From Azonexaceae bacterium (lineage in GTDB: Bacteria; Pseudomonadota; Gammaproteobacteria; Burkholderiales; Rhodocyclaceae): 6,328 bases of DNA. Shown here in pieces: positions 1 through 6,328 of the stretch. The position numbers were made by a program, and so were the translations under genes. The notes under the pieces were generated by a model. It did no database searches, had not been told where the DNA came from, and was given only the letters and a program-made list of their open reading frames with translations. Numbering within the stretch: position 1 is the stretch's first letter; each line of letters starts with the position of its first letter. Location of the stretch: contig SSTA01000167.1 in NCBI GenBank assembly GCA_009469685.1, positions 1-6,328 of the forward strand, read 5' to 3'.

Positions 1-747
1 CCGGCCCTGGTTTTCGCCGCCATGGCCGGCAAGGCCTTCGAACTCACCGCCTTTGGCCCCTTGGCCCTGGGGGCGCTGCTCCTGCTTCTGGGCTGCGGTC
101 TCGTGGCCTGGCCCGTCGCCCGCCTGCTCGGCGTACCGGCAAAGACCTTCGTTCCCCCCATGCTGTTCAATAACTCCGGCAATATCGGCCTGCCGCTTGC
201 GGTGCTGGCATGGGGCGAGGCCGCGCTACCGGCGGCGGTGATCCTGTTCATGGTCGAAAACACTTTGCATTTTTCCCTCGGTGCTCGTCTGCTCGACCCC
301 CGTGCGCGCTTCCTGAGCCTCTGGCGCGTCCCCGTTGTGGCGGCGGCCATGGCCGGATTGGTGGTTGCCGTGGGCAAGATTCCCCTTTGGTCTCCCGCCC
401 TGATGGCCGTCAAGATGTTGGGGGACGTTTCGGTCCCTCTCTTGCTCTTTTCGCTTGGCGTCCGAATGACCGACGTATCTCTTGGGGATTGGAAGATTTC
501 CCTGGTCGGCGCTCTTGGGCGTCCGCTGCTCGGCATGGCCATCGCCTGGGGACTTGTTCTGGCTCTTGGGTTGCAGGGTCAGCAGGCAGCGATGCTGATC
601 GTTTTTGGTGCGCTTCCCCCGGCCGTTCTGAATTTTCTTTTTGCTGAACGCTATCAGCAGGAACCCCAGCGGGTGGCCTCCATCGTTTTGGTCGGCAATC
701 TGGCGGCACTGCTCTTCCTGCCTCTCGCGCTGGCTCTGGTGCTATGA
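1..747 (+). CDS. AEC family (auxin efflux carrier-like) permease, 5'-truncated by window edge
   Basis: This is the C-terminal 248 residues of an inner-membrane carrier of the AEC family, whose bacterial members move small organic acids or similar metabolites; the substrate cannot be read from sequence. The frame is open from base 1, so the ATG at 22 is an internal Met and the true start lies upstream; family members are about 300 residues, so roughly 50 residues are missing. Visible landmarks are the conserved NNSGNIGLPL motif (bases 169-198), the partner motif ALPPAVLNFLFAERY (about 610-654) in the second half of the repeat, and a succession of hydrophobic helices ending in a very hydrophobic C-terminus. 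It stops with TGA at 745-747 and converges on hslR, sharing 6 bases with it. No break or frameshift is seen. Family assignment is firm; the transported substrate is unknown. Confidence 0.9.
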   Translation, partial: PALVFAAMAGKAFELTAFGPLALGALLLLLGCGLVAWPVARLLGVPAKTFVPPMLFNNSGNIGLPLAVLAWGEAALPAAVILFMVENTLHFSLGARLLDPRARFLSLWRVPVVAAAMAGLVVAVGKIPLWSPALMAVKMLGDVSVPLLLFSLGVRMTDVSLGDWKISLVGALGRPLLGMAIAWGLVLALGLQGQQAAMLIVFGALPPAVLNFLFAERYQQEPQRVASIVLVGNLAALLFLPLALALVL

Positions 748-1143
748 GCCGTTGAGGCGTCCCAGTTGGCGGCGGTCTCGTTTGGTGGGGCGGCCCTGGC
801 GATCGGCAGCCGGATCCGCGACGAAGCAGCGGGCTTCGCGCTTGGCCTCCCGCGCCGCTTGGCTGGCCGGAGCCTCTTCGTAGAGTTGCCGCGCCTCCGG
901 TGCAGGCCCGCGCTGGTCGGAGAGGTTTCGTACGGTCACTTCCCATTGCTCGGCGGCGGAGATGGCGATTCGGTCGCCCACTCGCACTTCGCGGGCCGGT
1001 TTCGCCCGCTGTCCATTGATCTGGACCTTACCGCCCTCGACCGCAGCGGCAGCCAGACTACGCGTCTTGAAAAAGCGCGCGGCCCAGAGCCATTTGTCGA
1101 CGCGCAGGCGGCCTTCCGCGTTCGGCCGGTCAGACGGCGGCAT
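742..1143 (-). CDS. hslR: Hsp15-like S4-domain RNA-binding protein (ribosome-associated heat shock protein)
   Basis: A 133-residue basic protein, the same length as E. coli Hsp15. Residues 11-70 form an S4 RNA-binding domain, opening with RLRVDKWLWAARFFKTRSLA and followed by GGKVQINGQRAKPAREVRVGD. The tail is charged, with a helical Glu/Ala/Arg stretch (about 83-106) and the GRPTKRDRRQL ending typical of HslR. In E. coli, Hsp15 binds free 50S subunits that still carry a nascent-chain tRNA and helps recycle them; that role is inferred here from homology. The ATG start is supported by an AGGA at 1150-1153, six bases upstream. The gene start overlaps the end of the RND pump gene by 14 bases, so it is likely the last gene of the operon. 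It ends with TAG at 742-744, overlapping the convergent AEC gene. Confidence 0.92.
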   Translation of the reverse strand: MPPSDRPNAEGRLRVDKWLWAARFFKTRSLAAAAVEGGKVQINGQRAKPAREVRVGDRIAISAAEQWEVTVRNLSDQRGPAPEARQLYEEAPASQAAREAKREARCFVADPAADRQGRPTKRDRRQLGRLNGS

Positions 1144-4100
1144 GGTGTGTCCTGCGCCGGGCGACGGCGCTTTCCACGAGGGAATAGACGGCAGGAACCA
1201 CCACCAGGGTCAGGAGGGTCGACGAGACCATGCCGCCAATGACCGCAAGGGCCAGCGGCTGATTGGTCTCGGAGCCGGCGCCCAATCCGAGCGCAGCCGG
1301 AGTGAGGGCGAGAATGACGGTGGCCGAGGTCATGAGCACAGGCCGCATTCGAATGGGGCAGGCATCGGTCAGGGCGGCATCGATGGCCAGGCCGGTAGCC
1401 CGCCGCTGATTGGTGAGGTCGACGAGGAGGATGGAGTTCTTGGCCACCAGGCCGATGAGCAGGACGAGTCCGATCATGGAATAGATGTTCAGCGTCTGGC
1501 CGGTCGCCCACAGCGCCGCGATGCCCCCGATGATGGCCAAGGGCTGGGCGAGCATGACGATGAGCGGTTGCAGGAAGGAGTTGAACTGGCTGGCCAGGAC
1601 CATGTAGAGCAGAATGAGGGCCAGGCCGAAGGCGAAGGTCATGTACTTGACCGTCTTGGAGAATTCCTCCGCCTGACCGATGAGCTTGACCTGATAGCCG
1701 GTGGGAAGGTCGGCGGCGGCTTCGCGGACTCGGGCGACAGCTTCGCCCAAGGGTATGGTCGGGGTCGCGAAGAATGTCGTGGCGTATTGCAGGTCGAAGC
1801 GTCCGATCACCGCGGGTCCCAGGTTCTCCTGGAAGGTGGCGACGGAGTCGAGGCGGATCATCTTGCCGTCCCGGTTGCGTAGCCAGATCTTGGACAGGTC
1901 GCCGGGCTGGGTGAATTCGCCCGAGCGGGCTTTTACCCGGATGTCGTAACGCTGGCCGTCCCCGGGTTCGTCGTTATATTTGGCGATGTCGACGCCGCCG
2001 GTCAGCATGTTGATGGCGAGCGCCACATCGCGGGTGGTGAGTCCTGCCGAGGCGATCCGTAGGCGGTCAGGCTGGAAAGCCAACTGCGGCAGGTCAAGCT
2101 GGAGGTCGGTGTCGATCCGCCCAAGACCGGGATCGGCCGCCAGTTTTTGCTGCAATTCCCGCGACAGGCGGCCGACTTCGGTCAAATTCTCTCCGGCGAG
2201 AACAAACTGCAACGGCTCTCCGCGCTGCCCCTGGACCATGGGATAGGGTGCGGCAAACGCCCGTGCGCCGGGGACCTCCGCCAGCTCGCGGCGCAGGCGG
2301 GGGAGAAGCTCCTGCTGGGTGATATTGCGCTGCTCACGGGCGACCATACGGGCGACGACCAGCCCCTGATTGACCTGCCCGGCTGTCCCGAGACCGATGA
2401 GGGCAAATTCGGTAAAGATTTCCGGATGGCTGCGCAGGACGGCCTCGACTTCGCGCAAGCGGGAGTCGGTGTAGTCGATCGACGATCCTAGCGGCGTGCG
2501 CAGGTAGACCAGGAAGCGACCTTCGTCCTGGTCCGGTGCGAAGGTCTTGCCGACCGAGGTGAAGAAAAAGGCGCTGGAGGCAACTGCGAGGGCCGTCAGC
2601 GCGACGACTTTCCAGCGATGGGATAGCGCCCAGGCCAGCGCGCGACGGTAGAAGGCCTCCAGACGCTCGAAGCCGCGCGCAATCCAGGCTTGAAATCCGC
2701 TGCGCGCATGGCCCTTTTCCCTGACGGTCAGGAAGCGGGAACACAGCATGGGCGTGAGAGTCAGGGAGACGAAGAGGGAAACCATGACGCCGAAGGTTAC
2801 GACGACGGCAAAGGATCGGAAGAACTGGCCAATGATGCCGCTCAAGAAAATGACCGGTGCGAAGATCGACACCAGAGAAAGCGTCGCCGCAAGAACGGCG
2901 AAAAAGACTTCGTTGGCACCGTTGATGGCCGCTGATACGGGGTCTGCGTCGAGTTCCTCGCGGTGCCGGAAGATGTTCTCGAGCACCACGATGGCATCGT
3001 CCACCACGACCCCGATCAGCAGGAGCAAGCCGAGGAGGGTGAGCGAATTCAAGGTGTAGCCGGCGAAATAGATGACGGCGACCGCCCCCATCAGCGAAAC
3101 CGGGATGGCCAGGGCAACGATCAGGGTCGATCGGACCGACAGAAGGAAGATCCAGACCACCAGGGCGGCGAGGATCGTCCCTTCGAGCAGGTGTTCCTTG
3201 AGGGAATTGATGATTTCAAGGATGAAGACGGCGTCATTGGAAACGATATGAAGCTGCAAGCCGGGAGGCAAGAGAGGGCGCAATTCCTGGTCCAGTTTGT
3301 CCTTGACCCGCTCGATGATGGCGACCGTGTTGGTATTGGTGATCTTGACGATCCCCAAGCCGATGGTGGGCTCGCCATTGAATCGGGCCAACTGACGGTA
3401 GTCGGAGAGGCCATCGACCAGATCGGCCACATCGCCGAGGCGGATCGGTGCACCGCCTTTCCAGGCGACCACCAGGGTTCCCAGTGCTTCGACGCTGTGG
3501 AACTCGAGATCGAGTTTGACCAGGCTTTCCGTCTTCTGCCCGACCACGAAGCCGCCCGCCATCTGGACGTGCTCCTTGTCGAAGGCGTCGGTGATGTCCT
3601 GAGCGGTGACCCCCAGGGCGGCCATACGATCGGGACGCAGCTCCACCCGGATCGTCCGGTCCCGGCGCCCGCCGAGGCGGATTTCGCCGACGCCGTCGAT
3701 GGTTTCCAGCCGTTTCTTGAGGACGTTGACCGCGTATTGATTGAGTTGCTGCTGCGTCCGATCGCCCTGCAGTGCCAGCCACATGATCGGTTGGGCGTTG
3801 GTTTCGACTTTGGCGACCACCGGTGGATCGACGTCGTCGGGGAGCCGTCGAAGAACCTGGTTAACCTTGGCCTGCACCTCGTTGAAAGCCACGTCGATCT
3901 TCTTTTCCAAACCGAAGGTGATGCCGATCACCGACACTCCCGGCGATGACGTCGACTGGATGTGTTCGATCCCCGGCGTCGAATTCACCGCGCTTTCGAT
4001 GATGTTGGTAATCGAGGCGTCGACGATGTCCGGGTTGGCGCCTTTCAAGGTCGTGGTGACCGACACGACGGGAAATTCGATGTAGGGGAAGCGGTCCATG

Positions 4101-4198
4101 CCGATCCGCCCGTAGCTGATGACTCCGAACAGCACCAACACGGCATTGATCATCCACGCCAGCACATGGCGCTTGATCGAGATTTCCGGCAGGGTCAT
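1130..4198 (-). CDS. RND efflux pump inner-membrane subunit (HAE-1/AcrB-like)
   Basis: A complete 1022-residue proton-driven export pump, close to the usual ~1040 of the AcrB-like HAE-1 family. Layout: TM1 about 12-30, first periplasmic loop about 31-335, TM2-TM6 about 340-487, TM7 about 530-549, second periplasmic loop about 550-850, TM8-TM12 about 851-1007, then a short basic tail. The N-terminus MTLPEISIKR and DRFPYIEFPVVSVTT are typical. Proton-relay residues are present: Asp400-Asp401 in TM4 (GVVVDDAIVVLENIF, codons 2996-3001) and Lys920 in TM10 (GLVAKNSILLVDL, codon 1439-1441). The TM11-TM12 region RMRPVLMTSAT...GAGSETNQPLALAVIGGMVSSTLL is also conserved. Within the family this points to drug, solvent or lipophile export rather than metal export, which is inference. 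The start overlaps the adaptor stop as ATGA; the 3' end overlaps hslR by 14 bases. No damage seen. Confidence 0.96.
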   Translation of the reverse strand: MTLPEISIKRHVLAWMINAVLVLFGVISYGRIGMDRFPYIEFPVVSVTTTLKGANPDIVDASITNIIESAVNSTPGIEHIQSTSSPGVSVIGITFGLEKKIDVAFNEVQAKVNQVLRRLPDDVDPPVVAKVETNAQPIMWLALQGDRTQQQLNQYAVNVLKKRLETIDGVGEIRLGGRRDRTIRVELRPDRMAALGVTAQDITDAFDKEHVQMAGGFVVGQKTESLVKLDLEFHSVEALGTLVVAWKGGAPIRLGDVADLVDGLSDYRQLARFNGEPTIGLGIVKITNTNTVAIIERVKDKLDQELRPLLPPGLQLHIVSNDAVFILEIINSLKEHLLEGTILAALVVWIFLLSVRSTLIVALAIPVSLMGAVAVIYFAGYTLNSLTLLGLLLLIGVVVDDAIVVLENIFRHREELDADPVSAAINGANEVFFAVLAATLSLVSIFAPVIFLSGIIGQFFRSFAVVVTFGVMVSLFVSLTLTPMLCSRFLTVREKGHARSGFQAWIARGFERLEAFYRRALAWALSHRWKVVALTALAVASSAFFFTSVGKTFAPDQDEGRFLVYLRTPLGSSIDYTDSRLREVEAVLRSHPEIFTEFALIGLGTAGQVNQGLVVARMVAREQRNITQQELLPRLRRELAEVPGARAFAAPYPMVQGQRGEPLQFVLAGENLTEVGRLSRELQQKLAADPGLGRIDTDLQLDLPQLAFQPDRLRIASAGLTTRDVALAINMLTGGVDIAKYNDEPGDGQRYDIRVKARSGEFTQPGDLSKIWLRNRDGKMIRLDSVATFQENLGPAVIGRFDLQYATTFFATPTIPLGEAVARVREAAADLPTGYQVKLIGQAEEFSKTVKYMTFAFGLALILLYMVLASQFNSFLQPLIVMLAQPLAIIGGIAALWATGQTLNIYSMIGLVLLIGLVAKNSILLVDLTNQRRATGLAIDAALTDACPIRMRPVLMTSATVILALTPAALGLGAGSETNQPLALAVIGGMVSSTLLTLVVVPAVYSLVESAVARRRTHHAAV
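1150..1153 (-). promoter_or_regulatory. Shine-Dalgarno site for hslR
   Basis: AGGA on the - strand lies six bases upstream of the hslR ATG at 1141-1143, inside the last codons of the RND pump gene. It is the clearest ribosome binding site in the operon junctions of this window and supports the chosen hslR start. Unlike the two upstream ATGA junctions, hslR could therefore initiate on its own. Confidence 0.6.
4195..4198 (-). other. ATGA stop/start overlap, adaptor to RND pump
   Basis: On the - strand these four bases read ATGA: ATG starts the pump and TGA ends the adaptor. Such overlap is common between adaptor and pump genes and helps keep their amounts in proportion. Only a weak GGA (4203-4205, four bases before the ATG) could serve as a ribosome binding site. 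The overlap is seen; coupling is inferred. Confidence 0.85.
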
Positions 4199-5292
4199 GG
4201 GGTCCGGGGAGTCCCCGCGCCCGGTGCAGGCGGGGCGCCCTTGACGGTGATGGCGGCACCCTGGGTCAGGAAGCCCGCACCGTCCAGGGCGATGGTTTCA
4301 CCCCCTTGCAGCCCTTTGACGATTTCCACCACGCCGCCCTGCTTGCTTCCGGTCTCGACGATCTGCTGCCGGACCTTGCCCTCTTCGACGACATAGACCA
4401 CCTTGCCTGCCGGACGCAAGACCACCGACTGTTCGGGGACAACCAGGGCGCCTTCGCGGGAGCCGGTGATGATCGCCGCGTCGACCGAGCCGCCGCCACG
4501 AAGGGCTCCGGGATTGGTGATGCGGGCAATGACTTCGATTGCGCGGCTGCCTTCGAGAACCGTCGGACGGATATCCTCGATTTCGCCTTCCACCGGGGCA
4601 TCCGGGGCGAGGGGGCTGGTGAGGCGGACCGGCAGGCCGATCCGCAGGCGGGGACCGATGCTTTCCGGGAAAGGCAGATTGGCTCTCAGCCTAGCATTGG
4701 AAATGAGGCGAAAAACGGGATCACCGACCTTGACGTAGTCTCCAACGCTGACGATCTGGACTTCGACATTGCCATCGAAGGGGGCGATGACTTCGGTGCG
4801 TCCAAGCCCATGCCGTGATATTTCATTCCGGGCCTGGGCGGCGGCAAGCTGACTGCGCAAGGCGTCCCGCTGGGCGGTGACGTCATCGAGCGCATTGCGG
4901 GAGATGAAATTTCGCTCAACCAGCTCCCGTTGCCGGGCCACGAGGCGTTCCTGCTGGGCGAGCAGGGCCTCGAGTCTGGCGCTTTCGGCGCGGTCGGCGG
5001 CGACCTGCTGGCTGGCGTCCAGGGGATCGATCCGGGCCATGACCTGCCCTTTCTTGACCGGCTGCCCGCCGTGCACATGGACTGCAATGATGCGGCCGGC
5101 AATTTCTGCGCCGACCTTGGGATCTAGGACCGCCTCAAGATTGCCCAGGGTGTGCTCGACCAGTTCCAGCCGCGTGGGTTGAACCTGGGTGACAGTGATG
5201 AGAGTGGGCGGGGCGCCCTTCTTTTCGGGCGCCTTCTCCGAGCACCCGGTCAAGACCAGGAGCGCGAGGGCCAGGGCCGGCCAGAGCTTCAT
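4195..5292 (-). CDS. RND efflux periplasmic adaptor (membrane fusion protein), lipoprotein
   Basis: A 365-residue adaptor that links the RND pump to an outer-membrane channel. Residues 1-17 are a lipoprotein signal peptide with lipobox LTGC; Cys17 would be acylated and Ser18 follows it. Next come a barrel-sandwich (lipoyl) half around 54-90 (VGAEIAGRIIAVHVHGGQPVKKGQ), a coiled-coil hairpin about 95-160, the second lipoyl half (VIAPFDGNVEVQIVSVGDYVKVGDPV, about 168-193), a beta-barrel and a membrane-proximal domain to about 350, then a Pro/Ala/Gly-rich tail. The hairpin tip has Arg120-x3-Leu124-x6-Ser131, the RLS pattern adaptors use to contact TolC-like channels. The Met at 5292 was chosen although the frame is open to 5514, because it gives a proper signal peptide and because its ATG overlaps the lysA stop as ATGA. 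No clear Shine-Dalgarno precedes it (upstream CGTCTTGCCTCG), so coupling to lysA translation is likely. Confidence 0.95.
   Translation of the reverse strand: MKLWPALALALLVLTGCSEKAPEKKGAPPTLITVTQVQPTRLELVEHTLGNLEAVLDPKVGAEIAGRIIAVHVHGGQPVKKGQVMARIDPLDASQQVAADRAESARLEALLAQQERLVARQRELVERNFISRNALDDVTAQRDALRSQLAAAQARNEISRHGLGRTEVIAPFDGNVEVQIVSVGDYVKVGDPVFRLISNARLRANLPFPESIGPRLRIGLPVRLTSPLAPDAPVEGEIEDIRPTVLEGSRAIEVIARITNPGALRGGGSVDAAIITGSREGALVVPEQSVVLRPAGKVVYVVEEGKVRQQIVETGSKQGGVVEIVKGLQGGETIALDGAGFLTQGAAITVKGAPPAPGAGTPRTP
4205..4217 (-). promoter_or_regulatory. GC hairpin just upstream of the RND pump start codon
   Basis: The 13 bases CGGGGACTCCCCG (- strand) form a perfect inverted repeat with six-base arms. 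In RNA the five G-C pairs CGGGG/CCCCG would enclose a three-base loop, with GACCCC between the stem and the pump ATG. It also covers part of the weak GGA ribosome binding site. It lies inside the Pro/Gly-rich codons at the adaptor C-terminus, so it may simply reflect codon content. A role in limiting independent initiation at the pump gene is possible but unproven. There is no U-run after it, so it is not a standard terminator. Confidence 0.3.
5289..5292 (-). other. ATGA stop/start overlap, lysA to adaptor
   Basis: On the - strand these four bases read ATGA: ATG starts the adaptor and TGA ends lysA. The 20 or so bases before this ATG lack a purine-rich Shine-Dalgarno sequence. The arrangement is the classical one for termination-reinitiation, which would tie adaptor synthesis to lysA translation. 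The overlap is seen directly; the coupling is inferred. Confidence 0.85.
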
Positions 5293-6328
5293 CGAGGCAA
5301 GACGGTCTCGCCGGCAAAGAGCTCGGCGATCGATTCGCGGCGGCGAACCAAATGGGTCTGGTCGCCATCGACCATCACCTCGGCGGCTCGCGGTCGGGTA
5401 TTGTAATTGGAGCTCATCGCCATGCCGTAGGCTCCTGCCGACATGACGGCGAGCAGGTCCCCCGCGGCGATGGCCAGGGGACGATCCTGGCCGAGAAAAT
5501 CCCCGGATTCGCACACCGGCCCGACGATGTCATAGGACCGGATTGCGCCGGAATGCGGCGTCACGGGCAGAATGTCGTGCCAGGCCTCGTAGAGGGCAGG
5601 GCGCATCAAATCGTTCATGGCCGCGTCCACAATGGCGAAATTCTTTTCTTCTCCGGGTTTCAGGTATTCGACCTGGGTGAGCAGAACGCCGGCATTCCCT
5701 ACCAATCTGCGGCCGGGTTCAAGGACGACCTTCAGGCCGCGGTCGACCAGGCGGTCGAGGAGCGGGGTCAGGTAGCCGGCCACCGTGGGCTGCTCCTGTT
5801 CGTCCCGGTAGCGGATACCAAGGCCACCGCCCATGTCCAGGTGATGAATAGCGATGCCGTCGGCGGCCAGTTGATCGATCAGTGCCAGGATGCGGTCCAG
5901 GGCTTCGGAAAAGGGGGCGGGGTCCAGAAGCTGAGAACCGATGTGGCAATCGATACCGACAATGCTGAGGTTGGGGAGGGCTGCAGCACGGCGGTAGAGG
6001 GACCGGGCTTGATCATAAGCGACGCCGAATTTGGCTTCCTTGAGGCCGGTGGAAATATAGGGGTGAGTCTTAGGGTCTACATCGGGGTTGACGCGTAGAC
6101 TCACGGGAGCTCTCCGCCCCAGACTGCCGGCAACGCCATTGAGCCGCTCGAGTTCTGCGGCACTTTCCACGTTGAAACAGAAAATTTCCGCCGCCAAGGC
6201 GAGGCGCATTTCTTCAGTGGTCTTGCCGACGCCGGAGAAGACGACCTTGTTGGGGTCGGCTCCGGCCGCCAGAACGCGGGCGAGTTCGCCACCGGAAACG
6301 ATGTCGAATCCGGCTCCATGTCGAGCGA
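5289..6328 (-). CDS. lysA: Diaminopimelate decarboxylase, 5'-truncated by window edge
   Basis: This PLP enzyme decarboxylates meso-2,6-diaminopimelate to L-lysine, the last step of lysine synthesis, in the cytoplasm. The reading frame is open to the right edge (first full codon at 6326), giving 345 residues of a family that is usually about 415, so the N-terminal ~70 residues, with the PLP-binding lysine, lie outside. Recognisable parts in order are GAGFDIVSGGEL and VFSGVGKT (in about 6210-6320), CHIGSQ (5931-5948), the phosphate-binding glycine loop HLDMGGGLGIRY (near 5817-5840), EPGRRLVGNAG (from 5720), the catalytic CESGD with its Cys codon at 5511-5513, and YGMAMSSNYNTRPR near the C-terminus. 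These separate it from arginine and ornithine decarboxylases of the same fold. The Met at 6209 is internal. The TGA stop at 5289-5291 overlaps the adaptor ATG, making lysA the most upstream visible gene of the - strand operon. Confidence 0.96.
   Translation of the reverse strand, partial: ARHGAGFDIVSGGELARVLAAGADPNKVVFSGVGKTTEEMRLALAAEIFCFNVESAAELERLNGVAGSLGRRAPVSLRVNPDVDPKTHPYISTGLKEAKFGVAYDQARSLYRRAAALPNLSIVGIDCHIGSQLLDPAPFSEALDRILALIDQLAADGIAIHHLDMGGGLGIRYRDEQEQPTVAGYLTPLLDRLVDRGLKVVLEPGRRLVGNAGVLLTQVEYLKPGEEKNFAIVDAAMNDLMRPALYEAWHDILPVTPHSGAIRSYDIVGPVCESGDFLGQDRPLAIAAGDLLAVMSAGAYGMAMSSNYNTRPRAAEVMVDGDQTHLVRRRESIAELFAGETVLPR

Noticed and set aside
22..24. ATG at 22 as the start of the AEC gene
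   Set aside because: The frame is open to the window edge with hydrophobic residues (PALVFAA), and the protein would lack the first transmembrane helices of the family.
700..800. Possible bidirectional terminator between the convergent AEC and hslR genes
   Set aside because: No clear GC stem followed by a T-run on either strand, and the coding regions overlap, leaving no intergenic space.
410..946. - strand open frame (178 codons) spanning the AEC/hslR junction
   Set aside because: Arg/Pro-rich shadow overlapping two recognised genes in other frames; no domain seen.
962..1882. Long + strand open frame (306 codons) opposite the 3' part of the RND pump gene
   Set aside because: It is antisense to a clearly conserved pump. 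Its translation is rich in Gly, Asp, Glu and Arg, with no recognisable domain, as expected for the complement of a high-GC gene.
2963..3949. Long + strand open frame (328 codons) opposite the first half of the RND pump gene
   Set aside because: Same antisense shadow pattern: acidic, low-complexity composition, no family resemblance, and fully contained in the pump gene.
5293..5514. N-terminal extension of the adaptor frame by 74 codons
   Set aside because: The extension is Arg/Gly-rich, lies wholly inside lysA in another frame, and would bury the lipoprotein signal peptide that begins at 5292.
5352..6098. + strand open frame (248 codons) opposite lysA
   Set aside because: Antisense to conserved lysA motifs; no recognisable domain or convincing start site.

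Overview
The window is a stretch of high-GC bacterial chromosome (roughly 60-65% G+C by eye) from a Gram-negative bacterium. A lipoprotein periplasmic adaptor and a proton-driven RND pump imply an inner and outer membrane. An Hsp15-type S4 protein and LysA as closest recognisable families suggest a proteobacterium, probably gamma or beta; the sequence alone does not settle the genus.

Layout: the left edge (1-747, + strand) is the 3' part of an AEC-family (auxin efflux carrier-like) permease gene whose start lies before the window. Everything else is on the - strand and reads right to left: lysA (diaminopimelate decarboxylase, 5' end beyond the right edge), a lipoprotein RND periplasmic adaptor, a full-length HAE-1-type RND pump, and hslR (Hsp15-like S4 RNA-binding protein). 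Consecutive - strand genes overlap by 4, 4 and 14 bases, so they very likely form one transcript with translational coupling. The last of them, hslR, converges on the AEC gene and the two stop regions overlap by 6 bases. As a result no base of the window lies outside a coding region; there are no RNA genes, mobile elements, CRISPR arrays or stand-alone promoters or terminators that I can support.

Function: the adaptor and pump form the inner-membrane and periplasmic part of a tripartite efflux system. The pump keeps the proton-relay residues (Asp400, Asp401, Lys920) and the adaptor keeps the Arg-Leu-Ser hairpin-tip pattern used to dock on TolC-like channels, but no outer-membrane channel gene is in the window. 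LysA makes L-lysine from meso-diaminopimelate, and HslR rescues stalled 50S subunits. The joining of a lysine-biosynthesis gene, an efflux pump and a ribosome-rescue factor in one overlapping gene string is the most notable feature; each gene by itself is an ordinary member of a known family. I found no evidence for a previously undescribed system.
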